The notes under the pieces were generated by a model. That model was not told the origin of the DNA and did not search any database. It worked only from the letters and a program-made list of their open reading frames with translations. Positions 9,081-17,998 of a stretch of DNA of 33,826 bases are shown piece by piece. Numbering within the stretch: the stretch's first letter is position 1; each line of letters opens with the position of its first letter. The translations under genes were made by a program, and so were the position numbers. The DNA comes from Chloroflexota bacterium (lineage in GTDB: Bacteria; Chloroflexota; Dehalococcoidia; UBA2979), in contig JAQBZW010000006.1 of assembly GCA_027622315.1 (NCBI GenBank), positions 1 through 33,826 of the forward strand, read 5' to 3'.

Positions 9081-10241
9081 TCACGCATGCGGCGCTAGCG
9101 TGCGCGCGAAGCGCTGCATGCCGCGGCGATCGTCCGGGTCGTCGTAGACCACGACCCGCTCGCAACGCAGACGCTCGCGCAGCCGGCCGGCGGCGTCATC
9201 ACCGCGGGCGGCGGCCAGCGCCTCAACGCGGTCACGGCGCCCGATCAGCAGCGGGCGGGCGCGCACGTCGCCGCCCTGCAGGGTGGCGACCTCCCAGAGC
9301 AGGTGCTCGGTCGGATCGGACACGTCGACGACGGCAACGGTGGCCTCGTCCGCGAGCGCGAGGACGACGTCGCGCCAGACGGCGTCGGCGACCTTGAGCA
9401 CGACGAGCCGCGGCGCCTGGATGCCGCGCGAGCCCGCCAGCACGCGCGCGACGGTCGGCTCGACCGCATGCGCGTCCGCGATGGCGAGTGCCTTGTCCCC
9501 CTCGGCGCGCCGTACGGCGCGATCCGCTCGCCACGCCCCGATCGTCGCGACGCCGAGCGTCGAGATCGCGCCGAAGATCAGCAGCAGCATGAGCGCGAGC
9601 ACAACGATCGTGACGATCAGACCCACGACGATCGCTCCGATCGCCGCCGCGAAGCCGCTCGCGCCGCTCCCACCCGAGCCGGCGCGCGCATCCTCGAAGA
9701 TGCCGTCAATCGTGCTCTCGATGCCGCCGCCGAACCACCAGCGCGCGGCGAGGAAGATGACGAGCACGAGCGCGGCCAGCGTCAGCCAGCGACCAAGGCC
9801 CCACGCGACACGCGTGCCGCGGCCGACGCCCACGGCTTCGACCTGGCTGTCGTCGAGTGTCACCAACCGCCAGCGCCGGCCGAGCGCGCCGCTGACGGCG
9901 AAGGTCAGCGCCTCGGACGCGTCGCCGAATCCGAACTTGCGCAGGAAGAGCACGAGGTGCCGCCGCCCACGCATGATGCGCAGGCCAAGCGCCATCAGGA
10001 TCGCCGCTCCGACACCGAGGCCGACGAGCAGGGCCCAGTTCGCGCCGGTCGTCTCGCCACCTGTGACCAGCGCGATCGGAAGGATGATCAGCAACGCGAG
10101 CGCCGGGATCGCGAGCACGAGCCCGACGAGCACGATCAGCATCCCGATCACCACGCGCACCGCGGAGAGCGCGCGGGCGGGCCACGGTCGGCCCGGGAGC
10201 TGCGACACGATCGCGAACGGCGGATCCGCTCCGCCGGTCAC
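9081..10241 (-). CDS. Multi-pass membrane protein with a split, TIR-like cytosolic domain
   Basis: Four hydrophobic segments; soluble parts HLVLFLRKFGFGDASEALTFAVSGALGRRWRLVTLDD and WRDVVLALADEATVAVVDVSDPTEHLLWEVATLQ. Domain assignment is by resemblance only. Confidence 0.6.
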   Translation of the reverse strand: MTGGADPPFAIVSQLPGRPWPARALSAVRVVIGMLIVLVGLVLAIPALALLIILPIALVTGGETTGANWALLVGLGVGAAILMALGLRIMRGRRHLVLFLRKFGFGDASEALTFAVSGALGRRWRLVTLDDSQVEAVGVGRGTRVAWGLGRWLTLAALVLVIFLAARWWFGGGIESTIDGIFEDARAGSGGSGASGFAAAIGAIVVGLIVTIVVLALMLLLIFGAISTLGVATIGAWRADRAVRRAEGDKALAIADAHAVEPTVARVLAGSRGIQAPRLVVLKVADAVWRDVVLALADEATVAVVDVSDPTEHLLWEVATLQGGDVRARPLLIGRRDRVEALAAARGDDAAGRLRERLRCERVVVYDDPDDRRGMQRFARTLAPHA

Positions 10242-10266
10242 GATGGGGCTCCGTCCCCGACTCCCG

Positions 10267-11868
10267 CTACGGCCGCACCGCGCGCTTCGGCCGCTGCGCG
10301 AGCTTCGCGAGCAGCGGCTGCGCCAGCTTCACGAACTTGCACGCGAGCATGCGCGTGTCGCGCGGGTCGATCAGGTCGACCACGTCGCCGTGGTGCGCGG
10401 CCTTGAACGGTGAGCGCAGGCGCAGCAGCCGGTTTTCGATCATCTCCCGGTGCGCGTCCGGATCCGGTGCGGCCTCGATCTCGCGGCGGTAAGCCGCGGC
10501 GACGCCTCCCTCGATCGGGATGCCGCCCCACTCGCCCGCCGGCCACCCGAAGCGCAGGTTCAGGCCGTTCGGCTGGCCAATGCTGTGCGGCGCATCGGCC
10601 GCTACCCCGTACGACTTGCGCACCGCGAACTCGACCTTCGGCACTTCGGCCTCGGCGCTCGCGATCAGCGCGCGCACGCCGCGGCGCATCGTGGCCTGCG
10701 ACTCTGCGCGCGATCCGAGCATGAAGCCGGGCATGTCGAGGAAGATCACCATCGGCAGGTTGAAGGTGTCGCAGAGGTCGACGAAGTGCGTGTACTTGTC
10801 GGCGGCATCGCCGTTCATCGCGCCGGCGAGCACCTGCGGATCGTTGCCGATGATGCCCACGCTGTAGCCGTCGAAGCGCGCGAAGCCGGTGATCAGCGAG
10901 CCGCCGTAGTAACGGCGCATCTCGAAGAACTCGCCGTTGTCGACGGTGAGCTTGATCAGCTTGCGCGGGTCGTATCCGCGCCGGCGCTCCGTCGGCATGA
11001 TCGTGAGCAGCTCTTCCGGGCGGCGGTCAGGCGGGTCACCCGTCTCCACACGCGGCGCGACGTCGTTCGTCGTGTTCGGCAGGTAGCTCAGGAACTGGCG
11101 GATCTGATCAAACGCGTCCTCTTCGGACTCGGCCTCGTTGTCGACCTGGCCACTCTCGTGCACGTGGCGCTTCGCGCCGCCGAGTTCCTCCTTGTCCATC
11201 TGCTCGCCGATCGCGCGGCGCACGACCGGCGGGCCGGACGGGAAGATCTGCGACTGCCCCTTCACCATCACCGTGAAGTGCGACATCAGCGCGTACGCGG
11301 CGGGCGCGCCGGCGACCGAGCCCATGATGCCGGCGGCGACAGGCACGCGGCGCAGCAGCTCGGCGTGCATCCACCACTGCTGTCCGGCCGGCAGGCCCAT
11401 GTGCCCCTGGGTTTCGTCGGACTTCGAGCTGTGGCCCACGCCCTCGACGAGCTGCACATACGGGATGCCGTACTGCAGGGCGAGCGGCTGGGTGAACTGG
11501 CGCGGGCCCTTGTGCACGTTGTGCGGGCTGCCGCCGGAGATCGTGAAGTCGTCGCCGCCGACGGCGACCGGCCGGCCGTTGATCTCCGCGAGCCCCATCA
11601 CGTACGCGCCGGGGATGAACTCGCAGAGGTTGCCGTCCTGGTCGTACTCGGCCGCGCCGACGAGCGGCCCGGCCTCGAAAAAGCTGCCCGGGTCGACGAA
11701 CTTCTCGACGCGCTCGCGGATCGTGTACCGCCCGCCGCGGTGCTGGCGCTCGATGCGCTCGGGACCGCCGAGCTCGGCGGCGAGGTCCTTGATGTACGCG
11801 ATGTCGTCGAGCGCGCGCTCCCACTCCATGCCCGGCTTGAACGTCTCGCGCTTCGAATCGATTGGCAT
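10267..11868 (-). CDS. Acyl-CoA (propionyl/methylmalonyl-type) carboxylase carboxyltransferase beta subunit
   Basis: RGGRYTIRERVEKFVDPGSFFEAG, FTISGGSPHNVHKGPRQFTQPLALQYGIPYVQLVEG, DTFNLPMVIFLDMPGFMLGSRAE; C-terminal DLIDPRDTRMLACKF. Confidence 0.92.
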   Translation of the reverse strand: MPIDSKRETFKPGMEWERALDDIAYIKDLAAELGGPERIERQHRGGRYTIRERVEKFVDPGSFFEAGPLVGAAEYDQDGNLCEFIPGAYVMGLAEINGRPVAVGGDDFTISGGSPHNVHKGPRQFTQPLALQYGIPYVQLVEGVGHSSKSDETQGHMGLPAGQQWWMHAELLRRVPVAAGIMGSVAGAPAAYALMSHFTVMVKGQSQIFPSGPPVVRRAIGEQMDKEELGGAKRHVHESGQVDNEAESEEDAFDQIRQFLSYLPNTTNDVAPRVETGDPPDRRPEELLTIMPTERRRGYDPRKLIKLTVDNGEFFEMRRYYGGSLITGFARFDGYSVGIIGNDPQVLAGAMNGDAADKYTHFVDLCDTFNLPMVIFLDMPGFMLGSRAESQATMRRGVRALIASAEAEVPKVEFAVRKSYGVAADAPHSIGQPNGLNLRFGWPAGEWGGIPIEGGVAAAYRREIEAAPDPDAHREMIENRLLRLRSPFKAAHHGDVVDLIDPRDTRMLACKFVKLAQPLLAKLAQRPKRAVRP

Positions 11869-12086
11869 GACGGCTCCCATTCCTATGCGACCGGATCGGA
11901 GTGCGGATCCCGGCGCCGCTGCGCCGCGCACCCACGGTGTGCAAGCGTAATACGCCCGCGACGAAGCGACCCGAGCGGCGGGCGCAAACGGGAAAGCGGA
12001 GCCCGCTTGTCATCGCACGCCGCCGCGCGGAGACTGCGACCGGAAGCTCTCGAGCCCGGAGTCAGAGATCGCGGAAGGTCCGGACG

Positions 12087-14525
12087 ATGCCCTCACCACT
12101 TTATGGAATGACCGTGCTCGACATCTCCGAGGGCATCGCCGGCCCGTTCTGCGCCAAACTGCTCGGTGACCTCGGCGCCGACGTCTGCAAGGTCGAACCA
12201 CCGGGTCGCGGCGACCGCACGCGGCAACGGGGACCGTTCCGCGACGGCATCGCCAACCCCGAAGCGAGCGCGAGCTACCTCTACTTCAACACGAGCAAGC
12301 GCGGGGTCACGCTCGATCTGACCGACGCCTCCGACCGCGAGCGGTTTGCTCGACTACTCCAACGCTTCGACGTAGTGATCGCGGGCGAGACCGAGGGTGA
12401 ACTCGCGGCGCGCGGGCTCGGCTTCGATCAACTGCGCCTGTGGAATCCCCGTGTGATCCTCACGACCGTCTCCGGGTTCGGCTCGACCGGACCGCACGCG
12501 GGATACCGCTGGTCGCACCTGATCGCGTGCGCGACCGGCGGCTGGTCGAATGCCTGCGGGACGCGCGATCGTGAACCGCTGCAGGCCGGCGGCGCGATTG
12601 CGGAGACGTTCGCCGGCGCGTTCGCGGCCACCGCGACGCTGCTCGCGGCGCACGGCCGTGCATCGCACGGCGGCGGCGAGCACGTGGACGTGAGCGCGCA
12701 GGAATCCGCGCTCACGGCGGCGCTCTTCCCCACGCTCGCGTACGAGTACCGGGGAGCGATCGCGGAACGGCACTCCGCGACCGGTCCCGGCCCCTCGTTC
12801 ATGCTCCCCACGCTCGATGGCTACATCGGCGTGAACGTGCTCACGCAGGCGCAATGGGATCTGCAGTGCCAGTTCTTCGACTGCGCCGACATGCTCGACG
12901 ATCCCCGCTTCGCGGCGGGCGCGCGGAACCTGCACGCCGAGGAGGCGCGCGCGCGTTTCGCACCGAAGGTCGCGGACCGCAGCGCGGAGGAGGTCTTCCA
13001 CGATGGTCAGGTCTGGCGCGTCCCATTCGGGCTCGTGCCTGACCTGCGAGCCATCCGAGGGATGTTGCCCCACCAGGAGCGGGAGTTCTTTATCGCAATC
13101 GACCACCCGGTCGCGGGCACGGTGGAGCTGCCGGGCACCTGGTTCAAGTCGACGGCGACGCAGCCGGCGATCACGCGGGCGCCATTGCTCGGCGAGCACA
13201 ACGATCAACTACTCGGCGAGACCGCCACCGATAACGACGCGCCACAGGTGGCCGTCACGGACGCGACGTCTGCTTCGTCCGCGAACCCCCCGCCGCTCGA
13301 GGGCGTCCGCATCGTCGATCTGTCGATGTTCATGTCGGGACCGATGGCGATGCAGATCTGCGCGGACGCCGGCGCCGAGGTGGTCAAGGTCGAGTCACTG
13401 CAACGCATCGACGGCTGGCGAGGGGGCGGCGGCGGACCCGGCGACGCGCCGTGGGAGCAGTCACTCACGTTCAACTGGGTGAATCGCAACAAGACGGGCA
13501 TCACGCTCGATCTGACGGACGCACGCGGCGTCGCACTGGTGAAGCGCCTGATCGCCGACGCCGACGTGGTGATCGAGAACTACACACCACGTGTCATGCC
13601 CAACTTCGGCCTGACGTACGACGTGCTCCGTGAGATCAAACCCGACCTGATCATGATCTCGATGCCGGGCTTCGGGCTCGACGTCTCCTGGCGCGACTAC
13701 GTCGCCTTCGGCATGTCGACGGAACAGATGTCGGGGATGAGCCACCTCACCGGCTACGACGACGGACCGCCGCTGTTCACGACGACGAGCGGCGGCGATC
13801 CGTTCGTCGGCGTGCTGGCAGCAACGACCATCCTTGCCGCATTGCAGCACCGTCGCCGGACCGGCGAGGGCCAGCACGTCGATCTCAGCCAGATCGAGAC
13901 CTGCACGATGTACATCGGCGAGATGCTCGCGGGCTGGTCGCTCGCCGGGGAAGACCCCGGGCGTGTCGGCAACCGCCACCCGACGGCCGCGCCGCACAAC
14001 ACGTACCTGTGCGCCGACGATCGCTGGATCGCGATCGCGTGCGAGGACGATGGCGAGTGGAGCGCGCTCGCATCGTTGATCGGGCACGCCGAGTGGGCGA
14101 CGGACGGATCCCCGTACGCCAACGCGGCCGGCCGGCGGACCGCACTCAACACGCTCGACGCCGCGATCGCGGCATGGACGCGGCCCCACGGCCACATCGA
14201 GCTGATGCACCGCCTCCAGCGCGCGGGCGTGACCGCCGGAGCCGTGATGAACGGCCCGGAGCTGCTCGCCGATCCGCACCTCGCGGCGCGCGACGCGTTC
14301 ATTCCGCAGGACCGCCCCGGCGTCGGCGTGAAGCACTACCCCGGTCAGCCGTACCGCTTCGCGTTCGCGCCGCCACCGCCGACGCGGCGCTCGCCGCTGC
14401 TCGGCGAGCACACCCGTGACGTGCTCTGCGGCCGGCTCGGCGTGAGCGACGAGGAGTACGCCGCGCTCGAGCGTGACGATGTCGTGGGCACGATCCCGAT
14501 CGCGGCACGTGGGGGCGAGCGCTGA
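12087..14525 (+). CDS. Tandem-fused CaiB/BaiF (class III) CoA-transferase, two full domains
   Basis: Domain 1: MTVLDISEGIAGPFCAKLLGDLGADVCKVEPPGRGDRTR; domain 2: VRIVDLSMFMSGPMAMQICADAGAEVVKVESLQRIDGWR...NRNKTGITLDLTDARG. Confidence 0.9.
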   Translation: MPSPLYGMTVLDISEGIAGPFCAKLLGDLGADVCKVEPPGRGDRTRQRGPFRDGIANPEASASYLYFNTSKRGVTLDLTDASDRERFARLLQRFDVVIAGETEGELAARGLGFDQLRLWNPRVILTTVSGFGSTGPHAGYRWSHLIACATGGWSNACGTRDREPLQAGGAIAETFAGAFAATATLLAAHGRASHGGGEHVDVSAQESALTAALFPTLAYEYRGAIAERHSATGPGPSFMLPTLDGYIGVNVLTQAQWDLQCQFFDCADMLDDPRFAAGARNLHAEEARARFAPKVADRSAEEVFHDGQVWRVPFGLVPDLRAIRGMLPHQEREFFIAIDHPVAGTVELPGTWFKSTATQPAITRAPLLGEHNDQLLGETATDNDAPQVAVTDATSASSANPPPLEGVRIVDLSMFMSGPMAMQICADAGAEVVKVESLQRIDGWRGGGGGPGDAPWEQSLTFNWVNRNKTGITLDLTDARGVALVKRLIADADVVIENYTPRVMPNFGLTYDVLREIKPDLIMISMPGFGLDVSWRDYVAFGMSTEQMSGMSHLTGYDDGPPLFTTTSGGDPFVGVLAATTILAALQHRRRTGEGQHVDLSQIETCTMYIGEMLAGWSLAGEDPGRVGNRHPTAAPHNTYLCADDRWIAIACEDDGEWSALASLIGHAEWATDGSPYANAAGRRTALNTLDAAIAAWTRPHGHIELMHRLQRAGVTAGAVMNGPELLADPHLAARDAFIPQDRPGVGVKHYPGQPYRFAFAPPPPTRRSPLLGEHTRDVLCGRLGVSDEEYAALERDDVVGTIPIAARGGER

Positions 14526-14664
14526 GCGGGGCTCCGCCCAGCGCGATCGAGGCGTGGGCGGTCGCGGCGGGCGAGCGCTGGGGCCTGGCCAGGGCGGAAG
14601 CGTTCCGCATGCTCAGCTTCGATGAATCCGCGGCGCTCTTTGCACGACCGAGGGAGACTGCTCC

Positions 14665-15279
14665 ATGAGCCTGCCCGCAACGAGCCTCGCGCTCGTGGTG
14701 ATTGTCGCTGGCCTGGTCGCCGGCGCATGCAACGCGAACTCGACGCCGCCACCGACCCCGACGGCGACCGCGGCGGCGACCGCGGCGGCGAACACGCAGC
14801 CCTACGCCGGCTGGGAGACACGACCGATCGCGGCGCTGGCGCCCGAGCAGGTGGATGACCTGCTCGCCGGTCGGGGCGCAGGCTTCGCCCTGGCCGCCGA
14901 GCTCAACCACTACCCCGGCCCCACGCACGTGCTGGAGCTGGCCGGTGAGCTCGCCCTGAGCGGCGAGCAGGAGCGTGCCATCCGCGAGAACTTCACTGCG
15001 ATGCAGCGCGAGGCGCAGACGCTCGGGCAAGAGCTCGTGGACCTCGAGGCGGAGCTCGACGACGGTTTCCGCACCAATGCCATCACGGCATCGCGGTTGA
15101 CGGAGCTCACCGCGGCGATCGCCGAGGTGGAGGGGCGCCTGCGCAACGCGCACCTGGCGGCGCACATCGAGGTAACGGCGACGCTGACCGCGGAACAGGT
15201 GCGCCGCTATGACGCGTTGCGTGGATACGCCGGAGGCGAATCCGAGCACGACGTGCCGGCGGGCCACGACTCACACTGA
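14665..15279 (+). CDS. Lipoprotein resembling Spy/CpxP-type periplasmic sensor/chaperone
   Basis: Signal plus VAGAC lipobox, Thr/Pro/Ala-rich linker, helical region, LTAEQVRRYDALRGY (LTxxQ-like) and His-containing C-terminus. Confidence 0.6.
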   Translation: MSLPATSLALVVIVAGLVAGACNANSTPPPTPTATAAATAAANTQPYAGWETRPIAALAPEQVDDLLAGRGAGFALAAELNHYPGPTHVLELAGELALSGEQERAIRENFTAMQREAQTLGQELVDLEAELDDGFRTNAITASRLTELTAAIAEVEGRLRNAHLAAHIEVTATLTAEQVRRYDALRGYAGGESEHDVPAGHDSH

Positions 15280-15359
15280 CGAAAGTGCAGCGAGCGGCGG
15301 GCCGCCGTCGTGCGCTGGCGCGCCGGACGGATGATTGCGGTCACGAACAGGCGCGGTCG

Positions 15360-15636
15360 TCAGAGCGCGTCGACGCGCGTGATCTGGAGGAAGTCCTCGA
15401 CGTAGTCCTCATCGGCGAGCGCGTTGAGGTCGACGGGCCGGCCCGAACGAGTGGCCGCAGAGATGATGCTTCCGAGGCGGTCGGCCCGCGGCAGGTCGCT
15501 CGCCGCCGCTTCGGCGCACTCGACCCCCGCTTCGACGGCAGCGGCGTCAACGTATCCGCGCTCCCCAGCCAGCGCACACGGTCGGCCACGACGGTCCCGG
15601 TGCTGTGCAGGAACGCCCGATCCGCCATCACCTGAC
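15360..15636 (-). pseudogene. C-terminal fragment of an unidentified gene, truncated by the IS element, plus one frameshift
   Basis: QVMADRAFLHSTGTVVADRVRWLG in one frame continues as ERGYVDAAAVEAGVECAEAAASDLPRADRLGSIISAATRSGRPVDLNALADEDYVEDFLQITRVDAL* in another; adding one G to GGGG (plus-strand cccc 15563-15566) joins them. Confidence 0.5.
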
Positions 15637-15684
15637 CCCGGATCCACCGAAGCAGGTTCGGGCAAGAACCGTCTAGACGCTGAA

Positions 15685-15755
15685 GCAGGTGCCCCTCTGA
15701 ACTGGGATGATGGTGTTGTGAGACAGCCACCGAAGCCCAGCAAAGGAGCACCTGC
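15685..15755 (+). promoter_or_regulatory. Inverted repeat in transposase leader that would pair with the ribosome-binding site
   Basis: GCAGGTGCCCCT (15685-15696) versus AGGAGCACCTGC (15744-15755), 11/12 complementary; right arm contains AGGAG upstream of ATG 15759. Confidence 0.5.
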
Positions 15756-15758
15756 AGG

Positions 15759-17083
15759 ATGCGATCATCGCACAGCCTCGACCGGGTTGCAGTGGCATTC
15801 GACGACCAGCGGCTGATCGCCGACGCGGGGCTGCTCTTCCCGGCGACGCTGGCTCAGCACCTCGGGCTGCGTGCACTGGTGGACGCCCACGTCGACCTCG
15901 GTGCCGCGGTGGGACGCGCACACGCCGGGGAGAAGGTGGTCGCGCTGGTGGCGTCGGCGCTCGCCGGCGGCGACTGCATCGATGATGCGGATGCGCTGCG
16001 CGCGGGTGGCACCGCCGCGGTGCTCGGCCAGCGGGTCCCGGCGCCCTCCACGCTGGGCACCTTCCTGCGCGGCTTCCGCTGGGGTCACGTCCGTCAGCTC
16101 GACGCCGTCAGCCGGCACCTGCTCGCCCGGGCGTGGGCGGTTGGCGCGGGCCCGGGCGCCGAGCCGTTCACGCTCGACCTCGACTCCACCATCTGTGAGA
16201 CGTACGGGCTGCAGAAGGAAGGGCCCGGCATCACGGCTACACCCACGTCCGTGGCTACCACCCCCTGGTCGCGGTCGGCGCCGGGACCGGCGACGTGTTG
16301 CACGCGCGGTTGCGCGGCGGGACCGCGAACTCCGGCCGTGGCGCCGGGAGCTTCCTCGCGGAGACCATCGAGCGGGCGCGCGCGGCCGGCGCCAGCGGCA
16401 CGTTGACGGTGCGGGCGGATAGCGGCTTCTACAACCACGCGGTGGTGGCGGCGGCGCGCAAACGCCACGTCCGCTTCAGCATCACCGTCCGGCTGTCGCC
16501 CGGGCTCCACCAGGTGATCGAGGCGATCCCGGAGCGCGATTGGACGGCGATCCCGTACTGGTTGGAGGGCGGCGCCGACGTGGCGGAGACGACCTACACG
16601 CCGTTCGCGTCGCAGCAAGACGCTTCGCCCGTGCGGCTGATCGTCCGCCGCGTGCGCCCCACCCCGGGCTCCCAGCTCGCGCTGCTCGCGACCTACGACT
16701 ACCACGCCTTCATCACCGACCGTGAGGGCGACACGCTCAGCCTCGAGGCCGACCACCGCCGTCACGCGGAGATCGAGAACGCGATCCGCGACCTCAAGTA
16801 TGGGGTCGGCCTCAACCACCTGCCGTCGGGGAAGTTCGGCGCGAACGGCGCCTGGCTCGCGGTCCAGGTGCTCACCCACAACCTCGCCCGCTGGACCGCG
16901 CGCCTCGGCCTGGGCGCCGGCATCCTCACCACCAAGACGCTGCGCCGACGCCTCTTCAGCCTCCCCGGACGGCTCGCCCGCTCGGCGTGGCGGCTCACGC
17001 TGCACCTCCCGGCTCGCTGGCCGTGGGCCGAAGACTGCACCACCGCGCTCCAACGGCTGCGCGCGCTCCCCCTCCCCGGCTGA
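15759..17083 (+). pseudogene. IS1380-family-like transposase, frameshifted near 16221-16226
   Basis: Frame 1 FTLDLDSTICETYGLQKEG; frame 2 HGYTHVRGYHPLVAVGAGTGDVLHARLRGG...LTVRADSGFYNHAVVAAARKRHVRFSITVRLSPG...RRHAEIENAIRDLKYGVGLNHLPSGKFGANGAWLAVQVLTHNLARW. Confidence 0.85.
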
Positions 17084-17297
17084 ACCGCGCCATGCCACGA
17101 CTGCTCGCAGCCTGCCCGGCGTCAGCTTGCCCAGCGTCCGCCCGCACAGCATCCACAGCGCCCACGCTGACGCTCACGCGCCGCCTCTCCACATCCCATC
17201 GCCCCCGCGTGCCCTCGCCCCCGCGTCATCCGCCCCGCGAACGCCACGCGTCTACCGTCCGTGCGATCTCGCCCCGCCGATCGGTGGATCCGGGCTT

Positions 17298-17729
17298 ATG
17301 TCCATCCGCGAGCACGGATTGCCGCAGCCGGCCGCAGTCGTCCCGCTCTCCCCATGGACCGACCTCGAGGGCACCGGGGATTCGATGACGTCGAACGCCC
17401 CGAACGACCTGATCATCCAGGAGGACGCGCTCGGAGGGATGGTGGCGGCATTCGTCGGGGAGGGCGATCCGCGTGATCCGCTCGCGGCTCCGCTGTACGG
17501 CGACTACGGCGCGCTCGCGCCGCTGTACATCCAGGTCGGCGGTCACGAGACGCTGCTCGACGACTCCACGCGAGTCGCGGAGAAGGCGAAGGCCGCGGGC
17601 GTCGAGGTGAAGCTCGACGTCTTCCCCGAGATGCAGCACGTGTTCCAGACATCGGTGGGCAACATGCCCGAGGTGACGGACGCCGTGCAGCGCGCGGGGG
17701 CGTGGCTGCGCACGAAGCTGGGGCTGTAG
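17298..17729 (+). pseudogene. 5'-truncated alpha/beta hydrolase fold-3 (HSL-type) esterase remnant
   Basis: MSIREHGLPQPAAVVPLSPWTDLEGTGDSM...PLYIQVGGHETLLDDSTRVAEKAKAAGVEVKLDVFPEMQHVFQ: C-terminal half with Asp and His, lacking HGGG and GDSAGG; begins directly at the IS right end. Confidence 0.82.
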
Positions 17730-17754
17730 CCCCTGGGGGCGGACTGCGCTCCCC

Positions 17755-17965
17755 GGTCACGCTGAGGCTCTCGTGAGCGAGGCGAGGGGCTGACCGAAGG
17801 ACGCGGGGAGCCCGTCACTCCGCGCCCAGGTGGGCCGATCCCCGCGATCGGGCGGCTTCACGACTGCGCTCGTCCTTCGACAGGCTCAGGATGAGCGGTA
17901 GGCGGCATGGGCGCGCGAGGGCGCACGCCCTCGCCGAACGCGGCGAGGCGTCTCCTCATTCCGAG
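17755..17965. repeat. Cluster of REP-like intergenic repeat elements
   Basis: GTCACGCTGAGGCTCTCGTGAGCGAGGCGAGGGG (about 17757-17790), GCTCGTCCTTCGACAGGCTCAGGATGAGC (17868-17896) and CTCATTCCGAGCGAAGCCGAGG (about 17953-17975) resemble common dispersed bacterial intergenic elements. Confidence 0.6.
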
Positions 17966-17998
17966 CGAAGCCGAGGGGCGCGGCTCGCGAACACCAAA

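Larger units (their letters stand above)
15637..17294 (+). mobile_element. IS1380-family-like insertion sequence, about 1.66 kb
   Basis: 14-bp perfect terminal inverted repeats CCCGGATCCACCGA (15637-15650) / TCGGTGGATCCGGG (17281-17294) bracket a DDE transposase. Confidence 0.82.

Noticed and set aside
10450-12111. Long plus-strand ORF of 553 aa
   Set aside because: Antisense to the clearly recognisable acyl-CoA carboxylase; Arg/Ala/Val-rich shadow ORF expected at high GC.
16215-16235. Programmed ribosomal frameshift in the transposase
   Set aside because: No slippery heptamer seen; a missing G/C in GGGCCC is the simpler explanation.
16094-17152. 352-aa minus-strand ORF inside the IS
   Set aside because: Antisense shadow of the transposase with low-complexity composition.
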